DNA from: Streptomyces longhuiensis
GTDB lineage: Bacteria; Actinomycetota; Actinomycetes; Streptomycetales; Streptomycetaceae
Length of the DNA stretch: 64,000 nt
Direction: 5' to 3'
NCBI RefSeq assembly: GCF_020616555.1
Contig: NZ_CP085173.1
Span: 1,550,001-1,614,000 of the forward strand
Shown: positions 44,387 through 52,699 of the stretch, piece by piece
Layout: the number at the start of each line of letters is the position of its first letter
Position numbering within the stretch: position 1 is the first letter of the stretch
The notes under the pieces: model-generated
The model's database searches: none
What the model saw: only the letters and a program-made list of their open reading frames with translations
What the model was told of the DNA's origin: nothing
Program-made: the position numbers and the translations under genes

Positions 44387-45601
44387 ATGTCTGGAGCGCC
44401 GGATCACCTCAGTTCCGCGCCGCCGTCGTCGCCCGGCGAGGTCCTCGCCCTGCTGCGTACGGGGGCGGCCACGACCCGCGCGGACGTAGCGCGAATCACC
44501 GGCCTCGCGCGGTCGACCGTGTCGCAGCGCGTCGACGCGCTCATCGCGCACGGCTTCCTCATCGAGGCCGGGGCGGAGGCCGGGGACTCGACGGGCGGCA
44601 GGCCCCCGCGCCGCCTCCATCTGCGCACCCGCGAGCATGTGGTGGCGGGCGTCGACCTGGGCGCCTCGCACTGCCGGGTCGCGCTCCTCGACATCGCCGG
44701 GGATCAACTCGCACTGCGCGAGGACCAGTTGTCGATCGCCGACGGGCCTTCGTCGATTCTCGGCCACGTCGAGCGGACGCTCCACGCGCTCCTGGACGAG
44801 GCGGGCCTCGACCCGGCCTCGCTCCAGTCGATCGGTGTGGGCGTGCCGGGCCCCGTCGAGTTCACCACCGGCCGGCCCGTGGATCCGCCCATCATGCCCG
44901 GCTGGCACCAGTATCCGATCCCCGAGTTCTTCGCCGACCGGTTCGGGGTGCGGGCCCTCGTCGACAACGACGTGAACGTGATGGCGCTGGCCGAGCAGCG
45001 CCGCGCTTTTCCGGACACCCGCTATCTCCTCTACATCAAGGTCGGTACGGGTATCGGCTGCGGCATCGTCGCGGACGGCCGGCTACACCGGGGCGCGCAG
45101 GGCAGCGCGGGCGACATCGGGCACATCCGGGTCGGCGACAGCCGCCAGGAGGCGGCGCCGTGCCGGTGCGGGAACTCGGGCTGCCTGGAGGCGGTCGCGG
45201 GCGGCGCTGCGCTGGCCCGCGAGCTGTCGGACCTGGGTCTGGACGCCGCGTCGAGCCGCGACGTCGTGCGCCTGGTGAAGTCCGGCAACCGCGACGCCGT
45301 ACGGATGGTGCGTGAGGCGGGGCGCGCGGTCGGCGAGGTCCTCGCGGGCCTGGTGAACTTCTTCAACCCGGACACGGTGGTGGTCGGCGGCGCACTGGCG
45401 GCCGTCCACGACCAACTCCTCGCGGGCGTACGGGAGGCCGTGTACCGCCGCTCCCACCCGCTGGCCACCCATGTGCTGCGCATCGAGCCGAGCCGCACCG
45501 GAGCCGACGCGGCCGTGGTCGGCGCGGCCATCCTGGCGATCGAGCACGCCCTCTCGCCGGAGCAGGTGGACCGGGTCCTCGCGGGGTCGTCGCCGCGCTA
45601 G
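44387..45601 (+). CDS. ROK-family transcriptional regulator (intact zinc motif)
   Basis: 404 residues. Winged helix at about 14-70 (ATTRADVARITGLARSTVSQRV), ROK domain starting VVAGVDLGASHCRVAL, then NDVNVMALAEQ, VGTGIGCGIV, GDIGHIRV and the zinc motif CRCGNSGCLE complete with His. ROK proteins of this type sense a sugar or sugar phosphate. Divergent from the CUT2 operon and separated by 184 nt containing paired TTGACAGGT elements, so it probably represses that operon. Compare the first ROK protein at 5767, which lost the zinc cysteines. Confidence 0.92.
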   Translation: MSGAPDHLSSAPPSSPGEVLALLRTGAATTRADVARITGLARSTVSQRVDALIAHGFLIEAGAEAGDSTGGRPPRRLHLRTREHVVAGVDLGASHCRVALLDIAGDQLALREDQLSIADGPSSILGHVERTLHALLDEAGLDPASLQSIGVGVPGPVEFTTGRPVDPPIMPGWHQYPIPEFFADRFGVRALVDNDVNVMALAEQRRAFPDTRYLLYIKVGTGIGCGIVADGRLHRGAQGSAGDIGHIRVGDSRQEAAPCRCGNSGCLEAVAGGAALARELSDLGLDAASSRDVVRLVKSGNRDAVRMVREAGRAVGEVLAGLVNFFNPDTVVVGGALAAVHDQLLAGVREAVYRRSHPLATHVLRIEPSRTGADAAVVGAAILAIEHALSPEQVDRVLAGSSPR

Positions 45602-45920
45602 CCGGGCCGACTCGGCCGCCGGGGAACACCCGCGCGGTCGATCCCCCGATCAGGTGGAGTACGCGGTCGGGTTCGCGGCGCCCTCCCGCATGCCGAGACG
45701 GCGGCCCCACTCTTTGCGGACAGTCATTGGTCCATTCCACTGACGCGCCGCAGGCGGTGAGGCCTCCTCGCAGAAAGCCCGCCGAACGGGCGCTGACATG
45801 GGAAATCCCTTGCCCTGAGCATGATTGACGGATCGTCGGCAAGCCGATACCACTGACCCACGATCGCCCCCGCACACCCGTCGAGCTCACCTGTCCCAGG
45901 ACCGTTCCCAGGAGGCCGCT
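45602..45920. other. 319-bp region upstream of the amidase gene
   Basis: No gene is convincing. It holds a small hairpin (45777-45781 with 45787-45791) and the amidase promoter TTGACG (45825-45830), 17 nt, TACCAC (45848-45853), followed by a leader of about 60 nt and the AGGAGG site. Confidence 0.5.
45825..45853 (+). promoter_or_regulatory. Putative promoter of the amidase gene
   Basis: TTGACG and TACCAC with a 17-nt spacer, about 65 nt before the ribosome-binding site of the amidase gene. The -10 match is moderate. Confidence 0.45.
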
Positions 45921-47906
45921 TTGCCCTCGACCACCAGCGACCGCTCGCCGGCCGCCCGCAGACGCACGAACCAGGCGGTCCGGGCGGCGGGGACGCTCGC
46001 GACGGCGGCCCTGCTGCTCCCCCTCCTCGGCGCCGCGCCTCCGAGTGAGGCCCAGGAGGCGACGAACGCGGGGCTCCAGCACGCGTTCGCGACCGCGGCG
46101 GCCGAGTACCGGGTGCCCCAGAGCGTCCTGCTCGGCGTCTCCTACCTCCAGTCCCGGTGGGACACGCACGCCGGTGCGCCCAGCGTCACCGGCGGCTACG
46201 GCCCCATGCACCTCACGGACGCCCGCGCCGCGCTCGCCGGTGCGGCCGCGCACAGCGAGGCCGAGGGCGACCCGCGCGGTGACACGTCACGGCCGGCGCT
46301 CACCCCGAAGGCGAAGGTGCCGCAGAACTCCCAGCTCCCGGCCCGCCTCAAGTCGTTGACGCGCGCAGCCGAGCTCAGCGGCATCCCCGCCGACCAGCTG
46401 CGCTCCGACCCCGCGGCCAACGTGCGCGGCGGCGCCGCCCTGCTCGCCGCGGCGCAGAAGTCCCTCGGCAAGCCCCTCAGCTCCGACCCGGCCGACTGGT
46501 ACGGAGCGATCGCGAAGTTCTCCGGCGCCGACGACACCGCCACGGCCGCGACGTACGCGAACGACGTGTTCGCCGTGATCCACGACGGCGAGCGGCGCAC
46601 CACGGACTCCGGACAGCGCGTGGAGCTCGCGGCCGACCGCAGCCTGAAGCCCGACGCGGCGCAGGTGCGGAGCATGGGTCTGCGGAAGTCCGACGAGAGC
46701 GGCACCGAGTGCCCGCCGACCGTGTCGTGCGAGTGGATCCCGGCGCCCTACGAGGAGTTCGGGGACGGCGACTACGGCAACCACGACCTCGCCGACCGGC
46801 CGAACGACCAGAGCATCGACTACATCGTCATCCACGACACCGAGGCGACGTGGGACACGACGCTTCAGCTGGTGCAGGACAAGACCTATCTGGCCTGGCA
46901 CTACTCGCTGCGCTCCACGGACGGGCACATCGCCCAGCACGTGAAGGCCAAGGACGTCGGCTGGCACGCGGGCAACTGGTACGTCAACGCCAAGTCCGTG
47001 GGCCTGGAGCACGAGGGATTCCTCGCCGAGCCGGACTCCTGGTACACGGAGGAGATGTACCGCGCGTCGTCGCGCCTGGTGAAGTACCTGGCGAAGAAGT
47101 ACGACATCCCGCTTGACCGGCAGCACATCCTCGGCCATGACAACGTGCCGGGGACGACGACGGCCGGGATCAAGAGCATGCACACGGACCCGGGTCCGTA
47201 CTGGGACTGGGCGCACTACTTCGCGCTGATGGGCAAGCCGTTCAAGGCGACCGCCGGCCCGAAGGGCGGCCTCGTGACCGTGGCCCCCGACTTCGCCAGG
47301 AACAAGCCCGTGTACACGGGCTGCGTCAAGGCGGGCGAGACCTGCGCCACGCACGGCTCCGGCGCCGTACGGGTGTACACCGCGCCCAGCGAGGACGCGC
47401 CGCTGATCAAGGACATCGGGCTGCGGCCCGGCGGCGAGGACTCCACGACCGACGTGAACGACATGGGCGCACGCCTGTCGACCGGCCAGCAGTACGCGGT
47501 CGCGGAGCGCAAGGGCGACTGGACGGCGGTCTGGTACCTCGGCCAGAAGGCCTGGTTCAAGAACCCGAAGAAGCAGCCCACGGCCGTGGACGCGGCGGGC
47601 CTGGTCGTCGCCCCGAAGGCCGGCCGCACCGACGTCCCGGTGTACGGGCGCGCCTACCCCGAGAAGGAGGCGTACCCGGCGGACATCACCCCGCAGGCGG
47701 TCTCCCCGCTGCCGTACAAGCTGCTCGCGGGGCAGCGGTACGTCGCGGGTGGCAGGACGACAGGTGAGTACTTCTACTCGCCGACCTTCGACACGACGTC
47801 GCACCGGGTGGTGCGCGGCAAGGACGTCTACTACGAGATCCAGTTCGGTCACCGGGTGGCGTACGTGCGGGCCGCCGACGTACAGGTGCTGCCGTCGGGC
47901 GCCTGA
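45921..47906 (+). CDS. Secreted N-acetylmuramoyl-L-alanine amidase
   Basis: 661 residues from a TTG start (AGGAGG 6 nt upstream). Twin-Arg-like basic N terminus (PAARRRTNQAVRAAG), then a hydrophobic signal core LATAALLLPLLGAAPP. Residues about 60-255 form a helical lytic-transglycosylase-like region (SYLQSRWDTHAGAPSVTGGYGPMH). The Amidase_2 domain (about 295-455) has zinc ligands in DYIVIHDTEA, WHAGNW and HTDPG. An SH3-like C-terminal region repeats GRAYP and YEIQFGHRVAYVRAADV. It hydrolyses the bond between MurNAc and L-Ala in peptidoglycan, in growth or spore germination; it stands alone in its transcription unit. Confidence 0.9.
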   Translation: MPSTTSDRSPAARRRTNQAVRAAGTLATAALLLPLLGAAPPSEAQEATNAGLQHAFATAAAEYRVPQSVLLGVSYLQSRWDTHAGAPSVTGGYGPMHLTDARAALAGAAAHSEAEGDPRGDTSRPALTPKAKVPQNSQLPARLKSLTRAAELSGIPADQLRSDPAANVRGGAALLAAAQKSLGKPLSSDPADWYGAIAKFSGADDTATAATYANDVFAVIHDGERRTTDSGQRVELAADRSLKPDAAQVRSMGLRKSDESGTECPPTVSCEWIPAPYEEFGDGDYGNHDLADRPNDQSIDYIVIHDTEATWDTTLQLVQDKTYLAWHYSLRSTDGHIAQHVKAKDVGWHAGNWYVNAKSVGLEHEGFLAEPDSWYTEEMYRASSRLVKYLAKKYDIPLDRQHILGHDNVPGTTTAGIKSMHTDPGPYWDWAHYFALMGKPFKATAGPKGGLVTVAPDFARNKPVYTGCVKAGETCATHGSGAVRVYTAPSEDAPLIKDIGLRPGGEDSTTDVNDMGARLSTGQQYAVAERKGDWTAVWYLGQKAWFKNPKKQPTAVDAAGLVVAPKAGRTDVPVYGRAYPEKEAYPADITPQAVSPLPYKLLAGQRYVAGGRTTGEYFYSPTFDTTSHRVVRGKDVYYEIQFGHRVAYVRAADVQVLPSGA

Positions 47907-47918
47907 GGTCACCTGACT

Positions 47919-47963
47919 CGGCCGGGCCCGGAACTGCCGTGGGGGCAGGTCCGGGCCCGGCCG
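47919..47963. terminator. Bidirectional terminator after the amidase gene
   Basis: 14-bp perfect stem (47919-47932 with 47950-47963); the 17-nt loop contains a further 5-bp pairing (47935-47939 with 47944-47948). It lies between the convergent amidase and hypothetical genes. Confidence 0.85.
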
Positions 47964-47974
47964 GTTCTCATGGC

Positions 47975-48475
47975 TCAGGCCTGCTGGAACAGCTCCGGGG
48001 GCAGCGGCTTCAGGAGCGCGTAGAGGTCGTCCGTGATGGGCCGGTCCCAGGCCGCGATGGTCACGAGGACGTTGTCGCTGCGGTCGAACTGCACGCAGGA
48101 GATACGGCTCTCGGAGAGCTTGAGGCGGCGCACGATGAGGAGGTTGTCGCCCTGCATCACCGGGACGTCCTCGGTGCCGACGACGGTGACCTCCTCGTCG
48201 TTCTCCAGCGCGAGGAGGAGCTGGGCGACCTCGAAGGGGATCTCGCCCTCGGCGGTCTCGCGGGCCGAGGAGCCCTCGGGCAGGTTCCCGATGATCATCG
48301 CGGGGCCGCGGCCGCCGAACAGGTCGTAGCGCAGGAAGACGCCCTGGCAGCTGCCGTCGGGGGCGGGCAGCAGGCCCGCGCCGAGATTGCCCGGCCAGTC
48401 GCCCGGGTCCATGGCGAGGACATCGAAGTCAGGACCCGCGGGTGTGGCGGAGCTGCGTCGGCGGAGGAAGGACAT
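47975..48475 (-). CDS. Conserved hypothetical protein (166 aa)
   Basis: Begins MSFLRRRSSATPAGPDFDVLAMDPGDWPGNLGAGLLPAPDGSCQGVF and ends LLKPLPPELFQQA. The predicted fold is alpha/beta with a run of beta strands (VTVVGTEDVPVMQGDNLLIVRRLKL). No recognised catalytic motif and no signal peptide. I do not recognise the family. The sequence keeps a regular reading frame and strong third-position GC, so the gene is real. Confidence 0.55.
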   Translation of the reverse strand: MSFLRRRSSATPAGPDFDVLAMDPGDWPGNLGAGLLPAPDGSCQGVFLRYDLFGGRGPAMIIGNLPEGSSARETAEGEIPFEVAQLLLALENDEEVTVVGTEDVPVMQGDNLLIVRRLKLSESRISCVQFDRSDNVLVTIAAWDRPITDDLYALLKPLPPELFQQA

Positions 48476-48683
48476 GCCGCAATGGTACGTGCACCGGGGC
48501 GCTCCGCGGCGCGGGGGCCGCGGCCCCGACGGCGTCCCCAGCGGGCCGGCGCGGGCGGTTCCCGGGGCATCGGGGGTTCCCGCCCGGACGGTCCGGTCTG
48601 CTCATGGGTGTGCAACCGGCCGGGGACGACGGCCCGGGCGTACGCCGGTGATGGTGTTCAACGGCTGTCCCCCCGTGGCGAGT

Positions 48684-49307
48684 TCAGTCCCGTCCGGCCT
48701 CCGCGCGGTGCCGCTCGTGATGCCGGGCGACCCGGGCACGGTTGCCGCAGGACGGCTTGCACCACTCCTGACGGGGATGGTCCTTGAGGAAGTAGCGCAC
48801 GCAACGCGGGGCGTGGCAGGCGCGCAGCCGTTCGCGGTCGTCGCTCGCGAGGAAGCCGACCGCGGCGCGGGCCAGGGCCGCTGTGAGCAGGTCGGCAGCG
48901 GGCGCCGGGGTGCGTGCCTCCTGACGCAGGAGGGGGGTGGCGCCGTCGTCCCAGGTGAGGACGGGGACGGTAGGGGCGAGCGCAGCCGCCGCGTTGAGCC
49001 GCCGCACCGCCTCGCCCACGGGCAGCAGCCGGCGGGCGTCCGCCGGGCTCGGCTCGCCGGGGCGCACGGCGCGGGCGAACAGTGCGCGGACGGCGGCCCG
49101 CACCTCGCGCACCTCGGCGAGCGCCGCCGCGTCCGCTTCGAACCCGGCGGTGTCCGGCAGCGCCTCGGCGTGCTCCCGCACCCAGGCCGTCAGCGCTTCG
49201 GGCCGCTCGAGGTCGTCGGTGACACCGCCGTGCCCGTCATGGCGGATGGTGAGGGCGAGGTCCAGGGCGAGCGGTGTGGCGTGCGGGCCTGTGCTGATGT
49301 CGCGCAT
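48684..49307 (-). CDS. CGNR zinc-finger / ABATE domain protein
   Basis: 207 residues. N-terminal ABATE-type domain (LALDLALTIRHDGHGG to ARRLLPVGEAVRRLNAA), Pro/Ala linker, then the C-terminal zinc finger with cysteines in CHAPRC and WCKPSCGNR, the latter giving the CGNR name. Such proteins are predicted transcription factors of stress regulation. A TATCAT -10 (49315-49320) is 7 nt before the ATG at 49307, so translation from a leaderless mRNA is likely; an in-frame ATG at 49337 would precede the -10. Divergent from the LRR gene by 75 nt. Confidence 0.8.
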   Translation of the reverse strand: MRDISTGPHATPLALDLALTIRHDGHGGVTDDLERPEALTAWVREHAEALPDTAGFEADAAALAEVREVRAAVRALFARAVRPGEPSPADARRLLPVGEAVRRLNAAAALAPTVPVLTWDDGATPLLRQEARTPAPAADLLTAALARAAVGFLASDDRERLRACHAPRCVRYFLKDHPRQEWCKPSCGNRARVARHHERHRAEAGRD

Positions 49308-49314
49308 GGTACTA

Positions 49315-49320
49315 ATGATA
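49315..49320 (-). promoter_or_regulatory. Leaderless -10 element of the CGNR gene
   Basis: Minus-strand TATCAT, 7 nt before the ATG at 49307. No clear -35. Confidence 0.4.
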
Positions 49321-49381
49321 AGGTCCCGCGCATCCATTAGATCCCTGGCCGGGGGTCCAGACCTCCGGAGGGAGGCCGGCG

Positions 49382-50092
49382 GTGCTCTCGTACTGGCGGG
49401 CGGGTCTGAGTTACGTGCCGGACGAGGTGTGGGATCACCCCCGCCTCGAGGTTCTCCTCCTGCCCGACAACGCGCTCACCCGGATTCCCCCGCGCATCGG
49501 ATCGCTCTCCCATCTGCACACCCTCGATCTCGGGCACAACCGCCTCACCTCGGTCCCGGACACGCTCGGCGACCTGACGGGCCTGACCCGTTTCCTCTAC
49601 CTGCACGACAACGCGCTCACCGCGCTCCCGGAATCGCTCGGCAGGCTGTCGCGGCTGGCCTATCTGAACGTCGGCGAGAATCCCCTCGCCGGTCTCCCCG
49701 AATCGATCGGCTCGATGACGGGCCTCGTGGAGCTGCGCGCCCAGCACGCCACCCTCGCCGGGCTCCCCGAATCGATCGGCGGCCTGGGGGCGCTGCGCGA
49801 GCTGTGGCTGCGCGGCAACCGGCTCACCGCCCTCCCCGATTCCGTACGGCACCTGCGTGAGCTGCGGGAACTCGAACTGCGGGAGAACGCCTTCACCGAG
49901 GTACCCGGATCCCTGCGCGGCCTTCCGCTGCTGCGCCGGCTCGACCTGCGGTCCAACCGGCTGCGCGAGCTGCCGGGCTGGATCGCCTCGCTGCCCGCGC
50001 TGGAGAAGCTGGACCTGAGGTGGAACGGCGTACACGTGCCGCCCGCGCTGCGCGAGACACTCACGGCGCGTGGGTGCGCTGTGCTGTACTGA
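49382..50092 (+). CDS. Leucine-rich-repeat protein
   Basis: 236 residues, almost entirely 23-residue leucine-rich repeats of the type (LxxLxxLxLxxNxLTxLPxxL). About eight repeats are visible, for example LTALPESLGRLSRLAYLNVGENPL and LREL-type LRELWLRGNRLTALPDSV. The consensus with LPxSLxxL is that of small bacterial cytoplasmic LRR proteins. GTG start with GGAGGGAGG upstream. It forms a solenoid for protein binding; the partner is unknown. Converges with the universal stress protein gene. Confidence 0.88.
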   Translation: MLSYWRAGLSYVPDEVWDHPRLEVLLLPDNALTRIPPRIGSLSHLHTLDLGHNRLTSVPDTLGDLTGLTRFLYLHDNALTALPESLGRLSRLAYLNVGENPLAGLPESIGSMTGLVELRAQHATLAGLPESIGGLGALRELWLRGNRLTALPDSVRHLRELRELELRENAFTEVPGSLRGLPLLRRLDLRSNRLRELPGWIASLPALEKLDLRWNGVHVPPALRETLTARGCAVLY

Positions 50093-50105
50093 GCCACCCG
50101 ATCTT

Positions 50106-51020
50106 CTAGGGCGTGTCCTCAGGCGCCGGCGGCACCACCGCGACCGGGCTCGCCGCGTGCAGCAGTACGGCCATGGTCACCGTGCCGAGCATCGGCGCGG
50201 GGCGCGTGAGGCGGCGCCGGTGGCGGCCCACGACCACGAGGCCGGCCTCGCGGGAGTTCTCGACGAGGTGCCCGGCCGCGTCGCCCGGCGCCACGTACAG
50301 GTCGACCTCGACATCGGGGTGCGCCTTGCGGAAGGGCGCCACGGCGGCGTTCACCAGGGTCAGGGTCTCGCTCTCGGCCGCTTCCTGGTCGACGGTCGTG
50401 GGCGTGAAGTCGCCGAAGGTCGTCCAGGCGAGCACCGGCCACGGGAACGCCGCGATCACCTGGAGCCGTGCCCCGCCCCGGTCGGCCTCCTCGAAGGCGA
50501 AGGCGAGGACGGTGTCGTCGGGCTCGTCCACCTCGACGCCGACGACCACGCGCGGTCCGGGCGGTACGTCGTCGTCACCGTGCACGGCGCGTCCGGGCCT
50601 GGGGACCACGACGACGGGGCAGGCGGCGTCCCGCGCCGCGGCCACACCGTTCGAACCGAGCAGCAGACTGGCGAAGCCGCCGCGCCCGCGCGAGCCGAGG
50701 ACCAACAGCTCAGCCTCGGAGCCGAGTTCGGCCAGGACGGCCGCCGGAGCGCCCTCCAAGGTCACGTATTCGACCGGGGGCAGATCGTCTCGACCGGTCA
50801 GGGTGGCGCGCACCTCGTCGAGGACCGCGTCGCCCGCCGGCTCCGGCCGGCCGGACGCCGGTACCCCGCGCTGAGTCCAGGGGCCGTACTGGCGCACATG
50901 GGCGATCCGCGCGGTGGCCCCGCGCCTGCCCGCTTCCGTCAGTGCCCATTCCAGGGCACGGAGGCTGTCTTCGGATCCGTCGACGGCGGCCACGACGGGC
51001 AGGGGGCGCGGGGTACTCAT
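50106..51020 (-). CDS. Universal stress protein, two UspA domains
   Basis: 304 residues, two tandem UspA domains (about 5-150 and 160-300). The ATP-binding motif G-2x-G-9x-G(S/T) is visible in domain 1 as GSRGRGGFASLLLGSN. Domain 2 ends GRHRRRLTRPAPMLGTVTMAVLLHAASPVAVVP. ATG at 51020 with GGAGGTTGG upstream. Responds to starvation or hypoxia in other actinobacteria; in this window the function is inferred from family only. Confidence 0.88.
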   Translation of the reverse strand: MSTPRPLPVVAAVDGSEDSLRALEWALTEAGRRGATARIAHVRQYGPWTQRGVPASGRPEPAGDAVLDEVRATLTGRDDLPPVEYVTLEGAPAAVLAELGSEAELLVLGSRGRGGFASLLLGSNGVAAARDAACPVVVVPRPGRAVHGDDDVPPGPRVVVGVEVDEPDDTVLAFAFEEADRGGARLQVIAAFPWPVLAWTTFGDFTPTTVDQEAAESETLTLVNAAVAPFRKAHPDVEVDLYVAPGDAAGHLVENSREAGLVVVGRHRRRLTRPAPMLGTVTMAVLLHAASPVAVVPPAPEDTP

Positions 51021-51186
51021 GTCCAACCTCCGACACCGGGGCACGGTGTCGACGGCCCCGGCAAGAGCGACTGTTCCTGCCCCCAGCCTCGCGCACACCG
51101 GGACCAAGGGGCAGGGCCGAACGTCACATGTCGTCAGAAAAGCCGGAAACATCACCTGACCGCGGCTCGGGTCAGGCCGGACCGGC

Positions 51187-51429
51187 TCAGGTCAGGTCGA
51201 ACTCCCCCTCGCGTGCCCCCAGCACGAACGCCCCCCATTCCGCGGGCGTGAAGATCAGGGACGGATTCTGGGGACTGCCGCCGTTGCGCATCGCGATGAA
51301 GCCTTCGACGAAGGCGATCTGGACGTCGCCGCGCCCCTTGCTGCTCGAATGCCAGTCCGCGGCACTCAGATCGAGGTCCGGCTTGTCCCAACCCGCGAGC
51401 GTGTGCTGCTCGATGGTGCTTTCGGCCAC
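51187..51429 (-). CDS. DUF397 domain protein (80 aa)
   Basis: GTG start with GGGAGGAG upstream. Contains ADWHSSSKGRGDVQIAFVEGFIAMRNG and LIFTPAEWGAFVLGAREGEFD, the whole DUF397 domain. These small proteins usually follow an XRE-type BldB-associated regulator; here none is adjacent, so it is an orphan copy. Presumed antagonist or partner of such a regulator. Confidence 0.85.
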   Translation of the reverse strand: MAESTIEQHTLAGWDKPDLDLSAADWHSSSKGRGDVQIAFVEGFIAMRNGGSPQNPSLIFTPAEWGAFVLGAREGEFDLT

Positions 51430-51511
51430 GTCCGTGCTCCTCCCGGTTCGTCGTCCGCCCGCCAGCCTAGCGATCGGCCCGCGCGGCGGACAGGCCGCGG
51501 CGGCGAGCCGT

Positions 51512-52699
51512 TCAGGACGTGGGCTGCTGAGCCCCGACGAGCCACATCGAGAAGAACTGCGAGCCGCCCCCGTAGGCGTGCCCGAGGACCTTCCGGGCAC
51601 CGTCGACCTGGTGTTCCCCGGCCTGCCCACGGACCTGGAGCGCGGCCTCCGCGAAGCGGATCATGCCGGAGGCGCCGATGGGATTGGTGGACAGGACGCC
51701 GCCCGACATGTTGACGGGGAGGTCGCCGTCGAGTTCCGTGACGCCCGATTCCGTGAGCTTCCAGCCCCCGCCCTCGTCGGCGAAGCCGAGGTTCTCCAGC
51801 CACATCGGCTCGTACCAGGAGAACGGCACGTACATCTCGACCGCGTCGATCTCGCGGCGCGGGTCGGCGATGCCCGCCTGCCGGTAGACATCGGCGGCAC
51901 AGTCCTTCCCGGCCTGCGGCGAGACGAAGTCCTTGCCCGCGAACATGGTCGGCTCGCTGCGCATCGCGCCACCGTGCATCCAGGCCGGCGGCTGCGGTGA
52001 ACGGGCCGCGCCCGCACGGTCGGTGAGGATCATGGCGCACGCGCCGTCGGAGGACGGGCAGGTCTCGGAGTAGCGGACCGGGTCCCACAGCATCGGCGAG
52101 GACTGGACCTTCTCCAGGGTGATGCCGTGCTCGTGCAGATGCGCGTAGGGGTTCTTCAGCGCGTTGCGCCGGTCCTTGTACGCGACCAGGGAGCCGACGT
52201 GGTCGGGCGCTCCGGTGCGCCGCATGTACGCGCGGACGTGCGGGGCGAAGAATCCGCCGGCGCCGGCGAGCAGCGGCTGCGTGAAGGGGATCGGCAGGGA
52301 CAGGCCCCACATCGCGTTGGACTCGGACTGCTTTTCGAAGGCGAGGGTGAGGACCGTCCTGTGGACCCGGGACGCCACGAGGTTGGAGGCGACGAGGGCG
52401 GTGGAGCCGCCGACCGAGCCCGCCGTGTGCACCCGGAGCATCGGTTTGCCCACCGCGCCGAGGGCGTCCGCGAGATACAGCTCCGGCATCATGACGCCCT
52501 CGAAGAAGTCGGGCGCCTTGCCGATCACCACGGCGTCGATGTCGGCCCAGGTCAGCTGGGCGTCCTCCAGGGCACGTTGCGCCGCCTCGCGGACGAGGCC
52601 GGCGATCGAGACGTCCTTGCGGGCCGCCACGTGCTTGGTCTGGCCGATGCCGACGACGGCCACGGGTTCCTTGTGCGTGGCGTGCCCTGTACTGCTCAT
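51512..52699 (-). CDS. Thiolase-superfamily protein lacking catalytic Cys and His (Ltp-like)
   Basis: 395 residues. The fold is that of SCP-x/lipid-transfer-type thiolases (AVVGIGQTKHVAARKDVSIAGLVREA, DGACAMILTDRAGAA, NMSGGVLSTNPIGASGMIRFAEAA). The usual NxxCSTG nucleophile segment reads RVHTAGSVGGSTAL with no cysteine, and the GHPxGxTG His segment reads STNPIGASG. Similar cysteine-less proteins (Ltp2 type) work with a DUF35 partner as retro-aldolases on branched-chain CoA esters. Overlaps the preceding gene by 4 nt (ATGA). Last gene of the operon. Confidence 0.85.
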   Translation of the reverse strand: MSSTGHATHKEPVAVVGIGQTKHVAARKDVSIAGLVREAAQRALEDAQLTWADIDAVVIGKAPDFFEGVMMPELYLADALGAVGKPMLRVHTAGSVGGSTALVASNLVASRVHRTVLTLAFEKQSESNAMWGLSLPIPFTQPLLAGAGGFFAPHVRAYMRRTGAPDHVGSLVAYKDRRNALKNPYAHLHEHGITLEKVQSSPMLWDPVRYSETCPSSDGACAMILTDRAGAARSPQPPAWMHGGAMRSEPTMFAGKDFVSPQAGKDCAADVYRQAGIADPRREIDAVEMYVPFSWYEPMWLENLGFADEGGGWKLTESGVTELDGDLPVNMSGGVLSTNPIGASGMIRFAEAALQVRGQAGEHQVDGARKVLGHAYGGGSQFFSMWLVGAQQPTS

